DNA of 40,733 nt from Clostridia bacterium (GTDB lineage: Bacteria > Bacillota > Clostridia > Oscillospirales > Acutalibacteraceae), in the NCBI GenBank assembly GCA_017439545.1, contig JAFSIW010000061.1, forward strand, positions 1 through 40,733, in the 5' to 3' direction. Every line of letters starts with the position of its first letter. Position 1 is the stretch's first letter. Position numbers and translations under genes: made by a program. The notes below the pieces were generated by a model, which was given only the letters and a program-made list of their open reading frames with translations, did not search any database and was not told the DNA's origin. Positions 1 to 9,570 of this stretch are shown one piece after another.

Positions 1-145
1 AAATTTCTGCCGCCGAGTTTTTCGGAGGATGAAGTGTGAATTTGCAGGAAGGCTGGCGCCTTTCAAAAATGAACACAAAATCCTACGGATAAAGGCGGCG
101 AGCGAAATCGTGACAGGTTCGAGTCCTGTCAACTTAGGGTAGAGC
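1..145 (+). ncRNA. Candidate structured non-coding RNA with T-arm-like hairpin (5' end cut by window)
   Basis: No plausible CDS covers this stretch. Complementary segments nest: 9-14 (GCCGCC) with 94-99 (GGCGGC), 26-30 (AGGAT) with 80-84 (ATCCT), 34-37 (GTGT) with 73-76 (ACAC), and a small hairpin near 48-63. They are followed by a perfect 7-bp stem with 7-nt loop, TGACAGG-TTCGAGT-CCTGTCA (111-131). That loop matches the tRNA T-loop pattern TTCRANY, but no acceptor, D or anticodon arm surrounds it, so it is not a tRNA. A strong terminator follows at 164-195. The strand is assigned from the T-loop orientation. It could belong to a known clostridial structured RNA class such as raiA; I cannot confirm this from memory. 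The helices were found by eye only. Confidence 0.5.
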
Positions 146-161
146 GGCATATAATTACAAC

Positions 162-197
162 AAAAAGGTGTGTAGCACAGTTGCTACACACCTTTGC
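162..197. terminator. Bidirectional rho-independent terminator
   Basis: A perfect 14-bp stem (164-177 with 182-195) carries a 4-nt CAGT loop. On the minus strand the stem runs into a T-rich tract (plus-strand AAAAA at 162-166), 13 nt after the malQ stop, so it ends the long minus-strand operon. On the plus strand it is followed by TTTGCTTTTA and could also end the upstream RNA candidate. Confidence 0.85.
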
Positions 198-207
198 TTT
201 TATGGAA

Positions 208-1638
208 TTACCGATAATACAATCGATGCAGTTGTTTCATAAACGTACTATCCACCGATTGAATTTGCTCTTTGGTAAACCGCACCTGCCAATTTTCATC
301 GGCAATGCCCGGTTTATTTACACGGGTGTCGGCACCATAACCCAACAGATCCTGAATGGGAAAAATCACCAGATCGGCAGAGCTCGCCATCATCACCCGC
401 AGCACGTCACGCCAGCCCGTTCCCCAATCGTTTCCGTTAAAACCGCAATATGCAAGCATGGTTTTACGGGTTTGGTCATCCATTTCCCACAAATAGCCAA
501 GTAAGGTATTATTGTCGTGGGTGCCGGAATAAGCAACGCAATTTTGAATGTAATTATGGGGCAAATGGGGGTTATTGCCACCCAAAAAGGCGAATTGGAA
601 TACCCGCATACCGGGAAAACCGCTGTCTTTCACCAATTGTTCCACTTCGGGAGTTATATCCCCTAAATCCTCTGCGATGATCAGCTTATCCCCTGCTACT
701 TCCTGCATTGCTTTTACAAAATCCATACCGGGTCCCTGCATCCACCCGCCGTTGACCGCCGTTTTAGAGCCGTATGGTACCGCCCAAAAGGATTCGAAAC
801 CACGGAAATGGTCCAGTCGCACGCCATCAAACAAAGACAACTGATGCGCCATACGGGAACGCCACCAGGAAAAGCCGTCGGCTTGCATTACTGACCAATC
901 GTACAAGGGGTTACCCCATAATTGACCGTCTTTGGCAAAGTAATCGGGAGGACAGCCTGCCACGTGGGTGGGATGCCCTTGATCATCCAACATAAATTGT
1001 TCGGGATGACTCCACACGTCGCAACTGTCAAAGGAAACGTAGATGGGCAGATCACCGATCACCTTAATGTTTTTTTGATGGGCATAGGATAAAACCTTTT
1101 GCCATTGTAAGGAAAACTGATACTCAATAAACAACCATAAAAACACGGTCGCCTCATCAGGCTGATGCTGCGTCCACTCGGTCCAGCATTTACCGCCGTT
1201 TGCTTCTTTCAGTGCCATAAAATGCGCGTACCGCATTACTTCGGTACCTTCGGCCCATTGCAGAATGGTCGCCTTATCTTTATCGCTCACCCGTAATGAG
1301 GCTTTTTTCAGCAACGGCAGACGCTCGGTCTCTAAGCGAGCATACTCGCACAAATAGGGGGTCTTTTGTTTGGCTTGTTCCAACTTTTCTTTGGTCAGCA
1401 GTCCTTGTTCTGCCAAGGTGGGTAAATCAATAAAATAAGGATTGCCGCTGAATGCGGAATAGGATTGATAGGGTGAATGGAACGAGTCGGTCACCCCAAA
1501 GGGCAACACCTGCCAATAAGAAAAGCCGTTTTCGGACAAGAAGTCAATAAAGGCAAAGGCTTGTTTGCCAAAACTCCCTACCGAGTAGTCACCCGGTAAG
1601 GAGAAAATAGGCATCAATACACCACTTGCTCGTTTCAT
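208..1638 (-). CDS. malQ: 4-alpha-glucanotransferase (amylomaltase, GH77)
   Basis: This cytoplasmic enzyme transfers alpha-1,4-glucan segments between maltodextrins and glycogen-type chains. At 476 aa it is in the size range of short bacterial amylomaltases. GH77 signatures are visible: the N-terminal sugar-binding region with WQVLPFG near residue 42, the nucleophile motif DGVRLDHF (Asp276), the acid/base motif IIAEDLGD (Glu323) and the transition-state Asp in SGTHDNN (Asp375). The start ATG overlaps the tyrS stop by one base (TAATG), which suggests translational coupling. It is the last gene of the operon, followed by a strong terminator. No other glycogen or maltodextrin genes are adjacent, so its place after tyrS looks like an addition to the operon end rather than part of a pathway unit. 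Confidence 0.95.
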   Translation of the reverse strand: MKRASGVLMPIFSLPGDYSVGSFGKQAFAFIDFLSENGFSYWQVLPFGVTDSFHSPYQSYSAFSGNPYFIDLPTLAEQGLLTKEKLEQAKQKTPYLCEYARLETERLPLLKKASLRVSDKDKATILQWAEGTEVMRYAHFMALKEANGGKCWTEWTQHQPDEATVFLWLFIEYQFSLQWQKVLSYAHQKNIKVIGDLPIYVSFDSCDVWSHPEQFMLDDQGHPTHVAGCPPDYFAKDGQLWGNPLYDWSVMQADGFSWWRSRMAHQLSLFDGVRLDHFRGFESFWAVPYGSKTAVNGGWMQGPGMDFVKAMQEVAGDKLIIAEDLGDITPEVEQLVKDSGFPGMRVFQFAFLGGNNPHLPHNYIQNCVAYSGTHDNNTLLGYLWEMDDQTRKTMLAYCGFNGNDWGTGWRDVLRVMMASSADLVIFPIQDLLGYGADTRVNKPGIADENWQVRFTKEQIQSVDSTFMKQLHRLYYR

Positions 1639-2864
1639 TACGCTTTCACAGCCTTATGATAAGTCTTTTTACCCTTTTTGATCATAGCGTAGCCTTGAGC
1701 AAAGGCATCAGCGCCCACAACCGCGAAGGGATCGGTGATTTTTTCATCATTAACCGCCACGCCGCCTTGCTGGATCAAGCGTTTGGCCTCCCCTTTGGAG
1801 GGGCAAAGTCCGCAACGGATCAGCAGATCGGTAATGACAATACCGCCATCGGTAAAGTCGGCATCGGTCAGATCGGTGGTGGGCACGTTTTCTAAATTAC
1901 CGCCGCCGCCAAATAATGCTTCGGCCGCCGCTTTGGCTTTGTCGGCTTCTTCATTGCCGTGCACCATAGCGGTCAATTCATAAGCCAAACGGGCTTTTAC
2001 CGCATTCAGTTCGCTACCTTCGGCTTTCGCCAATTCGTTGATTTCATCCAACGGAACGAAGGTGAGCATTTTCATACATTTAATGACGTCGGCATCGTCA
2101 ACGTTGCGCCAATATTGATAGAATTCATAGGGAGAGGTCTTTTCGGCATCCAGCCAGACAGCACCCTTTTGGGTTTTACCCATTTTTTTGCCTTCGGAGT
2201 TCAGGAGCAAGGTGATAGTCATAGCGTAAGCGTCTTTGCCCAACTTTTTGCGAATGAGTTCCGTACCGCCCAACATATTAGACCATTGGTCGTCGCCGCC
2301 GAACTGCATATTGCAACCGTATTTTTGATACAAGGCATAGAAGTCGTAGCTTTGCATGATCATATAGTTGAATTCCAAAAAAGACAAGCCTTTTTCCATC
2401 CGTTGCTTATAGCATTCGGCACGGAGCATATTGTTCACCGAGAAGCAGGCGCCCACTTCGCGAAGCAGTTCCACGTAGTTTAAATCTAAAAGCCAATCGG
2501 CATTGTTCACCATCATAGCCTTGCCTTCGGAAAAGTCGATGAAGCGGCTCATTTGCTTTTTAAAGCAATCGCAGTTATGAGCAATGGTTTCTTTGGTCAT
2601 CATTTGCCGCATATCGGTTCGTCCCGAAGGGTCGCCGATCATAGCGGTACCGCCACCGATCAAAGCGATGGGGCGGTTGCCTGCCATTTGCAGACGTTTC
2701 ATCAAGCACAAAGCCATAAAGTGACCAACGTGCAGGCTATCAGCAGTGGGGTCGAAGCCAATATAAAATACCGCTTTGCCGTTATTCACCATTTCTTTGA
2801 TTTCTTCTTCATCGGTTACCTGAGCAATCAGCCCACGGGCAACCAGTTCTTCGTATACAGTCAT
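1638..2864 (-). CDS. tyrS: Tyrosyl-tRNA synthetase
   Basis: It charges tRNA-Tyr with tyrosine (class Ic aminoacyl-tRNA synthetase, cytoplasmic dimer). The 408-aa protein has the HIGH-type motif HVGH at residues 45-48, GDPSGR at 77-82, the KMSKS-equivalent KMGKT at 227-231, and a C-terminal S4 RNA-binding domain around residues 340-400. I start it at the ATG at 2864 because GGAGG lies 7 nt upstream; an in-frame extension to 2936 would run into recN and has no SD. It lies 20 nt after recN and shares a base with malQ. I see no T-box leader in front of it, so control is probably at the operon level. Confidence 0.95.
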   Translation of the reverse strand: MTVYEELVARGLIAQVTDEEEIKEMVNNGKAVFYIGFDPTADSLHVGHFMALCLMKRLQMAGNRPIALIGGGTAMIGDPSGRTDMRQMMTKETIAHNCDCFKKQMSRFIDFSEGKAMMVNNADWLLDLNYVELLREVGACFSVNNMLRAECYKQRMEKGLSFLEFNYMIMQSYDFYALYQKYGCNMQFGGDDQWSNMLGGTELIRKKLGKDAYAMTITLLLNSEGKKMGKTQKGAVWLDAEKTSPYEFYQYWRNVDDADVIKCMKMLTFVPLDEINELAKAEGSELNAVKARLAYELTAMVHGNEEADKAKAAAEALFGGGGNLENVPTTDLTDADFTDGGIVITDLLIRCGLCPSKGEAKRLIQQGGVAVNDEKITDPFAVVGADAFAQGYAMIKKGKKTYHKAVKA

Positions 2865-2884
2865 GTTATTTCCTCCGTACATGA

Positions 2885-4543
2885 TTATTGATTCATTAGT
2901 TCTCTTGCGGTTTGCAAGGATGCTTCGGTCACACACTCGCCGCCGATGATACGGGCAAGTTCGTGCAGACGGGTATCGTCTTGCAAGCGGGTCACGGTAG
3001 TAACTGCCTGCTCCCCTGCCACGTCTTTTTCAATGAGATAGTGGCTATCGGCTTTGGCGGCAATCTGCGCCAGATGGGTAATGCAGATGACCTGGTGATC
3101 CGCCGCAGTGGCTTTCAGTTTATCTCCCACCCGCAAGGCGGCGCGACCGCTGATGCCTGCATCAATCTCATCGAAAATCAGCGTGGCAACTTCATCCTGT
3201 CGGGTCAGCACGCTGATAATTGCCAACATAATGCGGGAAAGTTCCCCGCCGGATGCGATTTTGGAAAGGGGTTTCGGCGGCTCACCGGGATTGGCAGAAA
3301 TCAGAAACTCCATTTTTTCTCCGCCACCCGAAAACAGATCGCAAGGGGTAAAGCGGGTCACAAACAGCACGTTTGGCATATTGAGAAATTGCAGTTCATT
3401 GCACACCGCCCCATCCAAGCCTTCAGCCGCAAGCTGACGGGCTTTGGTCAATTGGCCAGCCAAGGCTTCGGCTTGTTTTCTTGCCGATTCGATTTTTTGT
3501 TCCAACAAGCGTGCGGTTTCGTCGGCTTGATCCAGCCGATCCAACTCCTCTTGCGCTTGCTGTAAAAAGTCAAGCATGGCTTCTTCATCTTGCCCGTATT
3601 TGCGGGAAAGGCGATAAAGCACGTCTAACCGTTCTTCGATTTCAGCCAATTCTCTGGGATCGAAAATCAAATCTTCGGACAAAGCACGAATTTCATCCCG
3701 TGCCGCATCCAACTCATAAGCCAAGGATTGCAGTCGTTCGTCCAACCCGTCCACCGCAAGATAGCGGGCACAATCAGCCATATGATCAGCCGAGGATTGA
3801 ACTAAATCGGCGCCGCCTGATTGGGTATCATCCCCTTCTAAAAAGGCTAGGGCGGCATGTAAGGAGTGGGCGATCTTTTCACTGTTTGCCGCCGCTTTTT
3901 TGCGGGCGGTCAGTTGTTCATATTCACCAATCTGCAAATTGGCGGCGGTCAGCTCCTCCACCTGATAACGGAGCATATCCATTCGGCGAGCCTTGTCAGC
4001 CTCATCCATTTGCAAGCGGTTATATTCTTCGGTTAATGCTTTGTATTCTTCATAGGCAGTACGGTATCGGAATACAAGTTCCGGGTCGGGCAACAACTTG
4101 TCCACAAACACCCCGTGTGAGGTAGGTTCTAACAACGAATGGTTATCTTGCTGACCGTGAATATTGATGAGCAACACCGCCAGTTGCCGTAACACCGCCG
4201 TATTGGCGGGACAACCGTTAATGCGGCATTGGGTGCGCCCGTCTGCCGTAATAGTACGGTTTAACAACACGCTGTCATCGTCCGACGGAATCCCCAATTC
4301 CTCTAACGCGGTCATCACCGCAGGAGAGCATTCTTCAAACAAGGCGGTAACCGTAGCCTTATTACTGCCACGACGAACCAAGTCCTTGGAAGTACGACTT
4401 CCCAGAACAGCACTCAGCGAGTCGATCAAAATGGATTTACCGGCACCTGTTTCGCCGGTCAACACACAAAAACCGTTGGTAAACTCGATTTCTGCACGCT
4501 CAATGACCGCTACATTTTCAATTCGCAATGAGCTTAACACCAT
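2885..4543 (-). CDS. recN: DNA repair protein RecN
   Basis: This SMC-like ATPase acts early at double-strand breaks and promotes recombinational repair. The 552-aa protein has Walker A GETGAGKS at residues 30-37, a long coiled-coil-prone middle rich in Glu, Gln and Arg (about 160-370), the ABC signature [10 protein letters not shown] near 430 and Walker B LIFDEID shortly after. It is marginally shorter than typical RecN (about 550-570 aa) but complete. It starts just 3 nt after the argR stop. The argR-recN pair is highly conserved in Firmicutes. Here the usual downstream spoIVB is replaced by tyrS. Confidence 0.95.
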   Translation of the reverse strand: MVLSSLRIENVAVIERAEIEFTNGFCVLTGETGAGKSILIDSLSAVLGSRTSKDLVRRGSNKATVTALFEECSPAVMTALEELGIPSDDDSVLLNRTITADGRTQCRINGCPANTAVLRQLAVLLINIHGQQDNHSLLEPTSHGVFVDKLLPDPELVFRYRTAYEEYKALTEEYNRLQMDEADKARRMDMLRYQVEELTAANLQIGEYEQLTARKKAAANSEKIAHSLHAALAFLEGDDTQSGGADLVQSSADHMADCARYLAVDGLDERLQSLAYELDAARDEIRALSEDLIFDPRELAEIEERLDVLYRLSRKYGQDEEAMLDFLQQAQEELDRLDQADETARLLEQKIESARKQAEALAGQLTKARQLAAEGLDGAVCNELQFLNMPNVLFVTRFTPCDLFSGGGEKMEFLISANPGEPPKPLSKIASGGELSRIMLAIISVLTRQDEVATLIFDEIDAGISGRAALRVGDKLKATAADHQVICITHLAQIAAKADSHYLIEKDVAGEQAVTTVTRLQDDTRLHELARIIGGECVTEASLQTARELMNQ

Positions 4544-4546
4544 TCA

Positions 4547-5002
4547 TCACCTATCATGCAACATTTCGGCCAATTCTTTTGACAAATTCTGCGCTTGCTG
4601 CTCGGTACGGGTAATAACCAAAATGGTATCATCCCCTGCCAGCGTTCCCACAATCGACGATAGATTCATATTGTCCAAAGCGGCACAAGCAGCGTTGGCC
4701 ATACCGCTGTGACATTTAATCACCACGTTGTTCATCGCGTGATCCACGTGGATCACCGCACCCAAAAAGATATGGGAGAAATTCATATTCATTTTTGGCA
4801 ATTCGCTTTTGGGACTCATATAGCGATAGTTTTCGCGAGAATCCAAACCTTTGACCAAGCGAAGCTCTTTCATATCGCGGGAAACGGTGGCCTGCGTTAC
4901 CTCATATCCCGCTTCTTTCAGGTAGCGTAACAGATCTTCCTGGGTTTCCACCACGTGATCCACAATGATCTCTTTAATTTTCTCGTGACGTCTTTTCTTC
5001 AT
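4547..5002 (-). CDS. argR: Arginine repressor ArgR/AhrC
   Basis: A transcriptional regulator that represses arginine biosynthesis and activates catabolism with arginine as co-repressor; it acts as a hexamer. The 151-aa length is typical. The N-terminal winged helix (1-70) contains QATVSRDMKELRLVK, the recognition region. The C-terminal domain carries GTLAGDDTILVI near 118-129, the arginine-binding and trimerisation motif. It starts right after the nadK stop, with its SD (GAAAGGAGCG) inside the nadK 3' end. No arginine biosynthesis genes are in the window, so it probably regulates in trans. Confidence 0.95.
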   Translation of the reverse strand: MKKRRHEKIKEIIVDHVVETQEDLLRYLKEAGYEVTQATVSRDMKELRLVKGLDSRENYRYMSPKSELPKMNMNFSHIFLGAVIHVDHAMNNVVIKCHSGMANAACAALDNMNLSSIVGTLAGDDTILVITRTEQQAQNLSKELAEMLHDR

Positions 5003-5003
5003 C

Positions 5004-5807
5004 TCATACGCTCCTTTCCATAATTTTATGTTTATAAATATCGAAAAAGGTATCCTTTTTAATTCGAATCAGTCGCACAACGCGATCAGATGCTTTTTGC
5101 ACGGTAATTTCTTGTCCCGTAACGTCAATGGGCTCTTCCCCATCTAAACACACGATGATTCGACCGCCCGACGGGCATTTTGCCTGAATATGTAAGGGAT
5201 GGGCAGGCGAAAACACCACTGAACGGGATTGCAGTGAGAAGGGTGACAAGGGAGTAACGATAATGCCGTTAACAAAGGGGTCAAGCACCGGGCCGCCTGC
5301 CGAAAGGGAGTAAGCAGTGGAGCCGGTGGGGGTTGCGACAATCAATCCGTCTGCCCGATAATCCATTCGCCCTCCGCCTAGACCGTCTTTTAGCTGAATA
5401 TCAATCATACGGGCGGGACCGTTACGGGTAATCACTGCTTCATTCAAGGCATATCGGGTCACCGTTTCCCCCTTCACCGTAAAGGTAACCGAAAGAAGCA
5501 TCCGCTCATCCACATGATAATCGCCACGTAATATGTTGGCGAGCAGATGGGTCTCTTCCGGTTCAAGACCCGCCAGAAAGCCTACTCGTCCCGAGTTAAT
5601 ACCCAACACGGGAATATTGTATTCTGCCGCTTGTTTGGCGGCGTGCACAATGGTACCGTCACCGCCCACCACCGTAATAAAATCCGCACACGACAAAGCA
5701 TCTGTCGGCAAAACCACCACCGACAGTTCGGTTAAAACCTGCAAAATGCGATTGGCGTTTTCTGCCGCTTTTGCATCTTCCTGTTTTACAATCAGAACCG
5801 TTTTCAT
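5004..5807 (-). CDS. nadK: NAD kinase
   Basis: It phosphorylates NAD to NADP using ATP or polyphosphate. The 267-aa protein has the GGDG signature at residues 48-51, GINSGRVGFLAG at 69-80, the NE pair at 122-123 and ADGLIVATPTGSTAYS at 152-167, all diagnostic of the PpnK/NadK fold. Its ATG overlaps the tlyA stop by 4 nt. Position between tlyA and argR is standard for Firmicutes. Confidence 0.95.
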   Translation of the reverse strand: MKTVLIVKQEDAKAAENANRILQVLTELSVVVLPTDALSCADFITVVGGDGTIVHAAKQAAEYNIPVLGINSGRVGFLAGLEPEETHLLANILRGDYHVDERMLLSVTFTVKGETVTRYALNEAVITRNGPARMIDIQLKDGLGGGRMDYRADGLIVATPTGSTAYSLSAGGPVLDPFVNGIIVTPLSPFSLQSRSVVFSPAHPLHIQAKCPSGGRIIVCLDGEEPIDVTGQEITVQKASDRVVRLIRIKKDTFFDIYKHKIMERSV

Positions 5808-6628
5808 TCTTTGTCACTCAATTCTTTATGAGCATGTTCTACCACACTTTGAATGGTTTGCTCAGATACTTGCGCCAAATCTAATGGCTGGCACATACCC
5901 AAATACAACAAATATTCCACGTTGCCCTGAGGGCCTTTAATGGGAGAAAAAGTCAGTCCCAGTATCGAGAATCCAAGGGCAATACTACCTTGCATAACCC
6001 GTGTGATCACCTGACGATGCACCGCCTTACTGCGTACCACACCGTTCTTGCTCAGGTGCTCTTTGCCAGCCTCAAACTGCGGCTTGATTAAACAAACCGC
6101 TTTGGCATTGGCATTATTCTTTAATAACTCGTACAGAGTGGGAAGAATCTTATCCAATGAAATAAACGAAACGTCTACCGAGGCAAAACCAACAGTTTGT
6201 TCGATATCCTCCCGCGTCATATAACGGAAATTACATTGTTCTTTGCAAACCACCCGAGGGTCGTTGCGCAAAGCCGCCGCTAACTGATCGGTACCCACGT
6301 CAATGGAAAACACCTTAGCCGCGCCGTGTTGCAGCATACAATCAGTAAATCCTCCTGTGGATGCACCGACGTCCATACACACCGTTCCGTTCAGGTCGAT
6401 TGCAAAGGTATCAATAGCTTTTAACAGCTTATAGCCACCGCGGCTGACAAAGCGTTCCCCATCGGTCAACACGATCACATCGGTTTCTCCAACGGGGTGT
6501 GAACTTTTTTTACAGCAAATCCCATTTACCGTTACCGAGCCTGCCTGAATCAAAGCCGCCGCCTTACTGCGACTTACCGCCAATCCCCGCAAGGTCATAG
6601 CAACGTCCAATCGTTTGGTTTCAGCCAC
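5804..6628 (-). CDS. tlyA: TlyA family rRNA 2'-O-methyltransferase (hemolysin A homologue)
   Basis: TlyA proteins have an N-terminal S4 RNA-binding domain and an FtsJ-like SAM methyltransferase domain; characterised members methylate 16S/23S rRNA riboses. Here S4 spans about residues 1-65 and the SAM motif MDVGASTGGFTD lies near residue 88. I choose the GTG start at 6628 because AGGAGG sits 6 nt upstream and the product then begins with the family-typical ETKRLDVAM. The longer reading from 6643 begins at a GTG overlapping that SD. The gene overlaps dxs by 8 nt and nadK by 4 nt. Whether this homologue methylates both ribosomal subunits cannot be seen here. Confidence 0.92.
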   Translation of the reverse strand: MAETKRLDVAMTLRGLAVSRSKAAALIQAGSVTVNGICCKKSSHPVGETDVIVLTDGERFVSRGGYKLLKAIDTFAIDLNGTVCMDVGASTGGFTDCMLQHGAAKVFSIDVGTDQLAAALRNDPRVVCKEQCNFRYMTREDIEQTVGFASVDVSFISLDKILPTLYELLKNNANAKAVCLIKPQFEAGKEHLSKNGVVRSKAVHRQVITRVMQGSIALGFSILGLTFSPIKGPQGNVEYLLYLGMCQPLDLAQVSEQTIQSVVEHAHKELSDKE

Positions 6629-8468
6629 GGGAAGCCTCCTCACCCTCTGTCACCCAGCGGGTGATTTGTGATGCCGTCATACCAAAACGAGACAGACACT
6701 CGGGCACTGAGCCGTGGGAAACCAGACCGTTTTCGGCTGTTTTGATATGAACAGCCCCATTATAACCTACTTTGCATAAACTTGCAAGAATTTCTTGCAT
6801 AACTCCGCCGATTTCGGCAGATTCTTCAAGAAAATACAGTTTTTTGTATGTAGAAAGGGTGGAGATCAAGTCATCGGGTAAAGGCTTTAACCGCCCGATT
6901 GACACCACATCGGCCATGCTGTCGGCAGCGGCAGCTATGCACTCGCCCACCAAACGTCCGTAGGTAACCAAGGCGATCTGCCCGTTTTGCCCTATTACTT
7001 CATAGGGCAATTCCATCTTGCGGTGTGCCAACAACGGGTGTTGTGTTCCTCTGGGATAGCGAATGGCAATCAGTTGATCCGGCGCGGCAACTGCCTGCTC
7101 CATCACATTGGATAATTGTTCAAAGTTGGCCGGAGAATACACCGTGATATTGGGAACTGAGCGCAAAAAGGAAACATCAAACAAGCCGTTATGCATTTCC
7201 CCGTCTTCCCCTACAATACCTGCTCGATCCACACACATAATTACTTTGACCCCTTGTGCGGCAGCATCGTGAATCAATTGATCATAGCCACGTTGCAAAA
7301 AGGAGGAATAAATGGCAACAAAAGGAATCATTCCGCCCTTAGCCAACCCCGAAGCAAAGGTAACGGCGTGACCTTCGGCGATCCCCACGTCAAAAAACCG
7401 TTCGGGGAATCGATGGGCAAACTCCGCAAGTCCCGTTCCGTCACACATGGCGGCGGTCACAGCGCAGATTTTGGGGTTTTGTTCAGCCAACCGACAAAGG
7501 GTCTGACCGAAAACGTGAGAAAAACTATCGCTGGCAGGCGCACATTCGCCCGTATCCAGATCCATCCCCGAGGAAACCCCATGATAATCCTTGGGGGTTT
7601 TTTCGGCAAAGGCGTATCCCTTCCCCTTACAGGTACACACATGTACCAAAGCAGGACGTCGGGTATGCTTGGCAATTTCCAAAGCTTTTTCCAGCTGGTG
7701 GATATCGTGACCGTCGATGGGTCCGATATAGGAAAAACCCAATTCTTCAAACACGGTGCTGTGATATAACAAGTTTTTCAGCATGGTTTTTAATCGGAAA
7801 AACACCCGATGCAACCATTTACCAATCAAGGGAATATGAATCAAGAAATTAGCGAACCCGCTTTTAGCCTTAAAATACCCGGGACGAATGCGGATGGCCG
7901 CCATATGCCGTGCCATACCGCCTACGTTGCCTGAAATGGACATTTTATTATCATTGATAACAATGATCTGACGGTGGTTTTTCATCCGCCCTGCATTATT
8001 CAGCCCCTCATAGGCTAAGCCGCCGGTCAGAGCACCGTCTCCGATCACCGAGATGGTATAGTGGGCACGATCGTTCAGACCGTCCGCCACCGCAAGCCCC
8101 AATCCTGCCGAAATAGAAGTACTGCTATGCCCCGAAACAAACAGATCGTGTTCACTTTCTTTAGGACGGGTAAAGCCCGACAAGCCCCCTTGTTTTCGCA
8201 AAGAGGCAAATTGATCATAACGACCGGTGAGTAATTTATGGGTATAACATTGATGTCCCACGTCAAATACGATCTTATCGTTGGGTGAATCAAACTGGCG
8301 GTGAAGCGCCACGGTCAGTTCCACCGTGCCGAGATTGGAGGCAAGATGCCCACCGTTTTGGGAAACGGTTTGCATCAACACCTGACGAATCTCTTGACAC
8401 AGCTGTGACAATTGTTCGGCAGATAACTCTCGTACGTCTGCCGGTTTATGGATGTTTTCCAGTAACAT
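6621..8468 (-). CDS. dxs: 1-deoxy-D-xylulose-5-phosphate synthase
   Basis: First enzyme of the MEP isoprenoid pathway: condenses pyruvate and glyceraldehyde 3-phosphate, using thiamine diphosphate. The 615-aa protein has GHLASNLG near residue 40, the TPP-binding motif from GDGALTGG (143-150) to NDN (172-174), and transketolase-type central and C-terminal domains with EDGEMHNG and HGSVPECL. It follows ispA by 11 nt, so precursor supply (Dxs) and prenyl chain elongation (IspA) are co-transcribed, as in many Firmicutes. These isoprenoids feed the undecaprenyl carrier used by the mraY/murG genes in this window. Confidence 0.95.
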   Translation of the reverse strand: MLLENIHKPADVRELSAEQLSQLCQEIRQVLMQTVSQNGGHLASNLGTVELTVALHRQFDSPNDKIVFDVGHQCYTHKLLTGRYDQFASLRKQGGLSGFTRPKESEHDLFVSGHSSTSISAGLGLAVADGLNDRAHYTISVIGDGALTGGLAYEGLNNAGRMKNHRQIIVINDNKMSISGNVGGMARHMAAIRIRPGYFKAKSGFANFLIHIPLIGKWLHRVFFRLKTMLKNLLYHSTVFEELGFSYIGPIDGHDIHQLEKALEIAKHTRRPALVHVCTCKGKGYAFAEKTPKDYHGVSSGMDLDTGECAPASDSFSHVFGQTLCRLAEQNPKICAVTAAMCDGTGLAEFAHRFPERFFDVGIAEGHAVTFASGLAKGGMIPFVAIYSSFLQRGYDQLIHDAAAQGVKVIMCVDRAGIVGEDGEMHNGLFDVSFLRSVPNITVYSPANFEQLSNVMEQAVAAPDQLIAIRYPRGTQHPLLAHRKMELPYEVIGQNGQIALVTYGRLVGECIAAAADSMADVVSIGRLKPLPDDLISTLSTYKKLYFLEESAEIGGVMQEILASLCKVGYNGAVHIKTAENGLVSHGSVPECLSRFGMTASQITRWVTEGEEASRG

Positions 8469-8479
8469 AGCGGATTCCT

Positions 8480-9370
8480 TTAATGTTTTCTTGTTAATAA
8501 ATAGTCTGATAATTCAGATAAGAATTCGGCTTCATCGCCAAACGCAAGCAAAGCGTTTTTTGCCCGTTTGTTGTGCACTGCCGCATATTCCATGGTTTTT
8601 TCAACCCCAAACAGGGTTACGTAGGTGGTTTTGCCGCATTCTTGATCGCTACCGATAGGCTTACCCAATTCTTCTACGGTAGCGGTAACGTCCAACACGT
8701 CATCCACCATCTGGAAGATGATGCCCACCTCACAAGCGTATTCTTCCGCCGCTTGCCATTGCTCGGGTGTTGCCGATGCGGCATAACAACCCATTTTGGC
8801 GGCGGCGATGATCATCATACCGGTTTTTCCGCTGTGGATCTCGGCCAAGGTAGCAAAGTCTACGGGATGCTCTTCCGCATCCAGATCCATTGCCTGACCG
8901 CCGCACATCCCTTCATAACCGCAGCATTTTGCCAAGGTTTCGGTAGCGGCAATCACCTGCTCGGCAGGAATGTTTTTCGCGTTTAATGCTGTTTTAAAGG
9001 CACACGCCTGCAAGGCATCTCCTGCAAGCAAGGCTACGGCTTCGCCGAATGCGATATGACAGGATGGCTTGCCCCTGCGAAGATCATCGTCATCCATACA
9101 AGGCAGATCATCGTGAATGAGGGAATAAGCATGGATCATTTCCACAGCGCAGGCAAAGGGCAAGGCATCTTTGGGATCGCCGCCGCACAAACGGCAGAAT
9201 TCCAAGCACAAAGCCGCCCGAATCCGCTTGCCGCCGCCCAGCACCGAATAGCGCATCGCTTCTACCAAGCGATTATAGGCTTCATAGGGCGTATTAGCCG
9301 CAGGCAATGCCTGCTCCAATGCTTGCTCGGTGAGATCGGCATACTGTTGCAACCGTTCTTTTACGTTCAT
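8480..9370 (-). CDS. ispA: Polyprenyl synthetase, farnesyl diphosphate synthase type
   Basis: It condenses IPP with allylic diphosphates to make C15 (possibly C20) prenyl diphosphate. The 296-aa protein has GGGKRIRA near residue 45, the first Asp-rich motif DDLPCMD at 87-93 and the second, DDVLD, at 223-227. The start overlaps the xseB stop by 4 nt. Product chain length is inferred from family and context, not from a residue I can prove decisive. Confidence 0.92.
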   Translation of the reverse strand: MNVKERLQQYADLTEQALEQALPAANTPYEAYNRLVEAMRYSVLGGGKRIRAALCLEFCRLCGGDPKDALPFACAVEMIHAYSLIHDDLPCMDDDDLRRGKPSCHIAFGEAVALLAGDALQACAFKTALNAKNIPAEQVIAATETLAKCCGYEGMCGGQAMDLDAEEHPVDFATLAEIHSGKTGMMIIAAAKMGCYAASATPEQWQAAEEYACEVGIIFQMVDDVLDVTATVEELGKPIGSDQECGKTTYVTLFGVEKTMEYAAVHNKRAKNALLAFGDEAEFLSELSDYLLTRKH

Positions 9371-9570
9371 TGGGGTGTCTCCTTTCCCAATTCTTCTATT
9401 TTTAATCGAGCAGAGGTCAAGGTACTTTCACACAATTTGACCAGCGCTTGTCCTTCTTCATATAGATTGATGGATTCTTCCAACGGCTTACTGCCTTCTT
9501 CTAACAGACGGACGATTTCTTCCAACCGTTCCATGGACGCTTGAAAACTTTGTTCTTTTTTGGTTGCCAT
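9367..9570 (-). CDS. xseB: Exodeoxyribonuclease VII small subunit
   Basis: Small subunit of ExoVII, a complex that degrades single-stranded DNA to oligonucleotides; several XseB copies pack on each XseA. The 67-aa length and the helical sequence with SFQASMERLEEIVRLLEEG followed by LYEEGQALVKLCE are typical of the family. It starts immediately after the xseA stop, with the AAGGAGG SD inside the xseA 3' end, and overlaps ispA by 4 nt. Confidence 0.93.
   Translation of the reverse strand: MATKKEQSFQASMERLEEIVRLLEEGSKPLEESINLYEEGQALVKLCESTLTSARLKIEELGKETPQ

Noticed and set aside
101-145. T-arm-like hairpin as part of a tRNA gene
   Set aside because: The stem is 7 bp and no acceptor, D or anticodon arm pairs around it, so it is not a tRNA.
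4547-5010. ARG box autoregulatory site at argR
   Set aside because: AT-rich TTCATATTCAT-like sequence is inside the argR coding region and does not form the expected palindrome.
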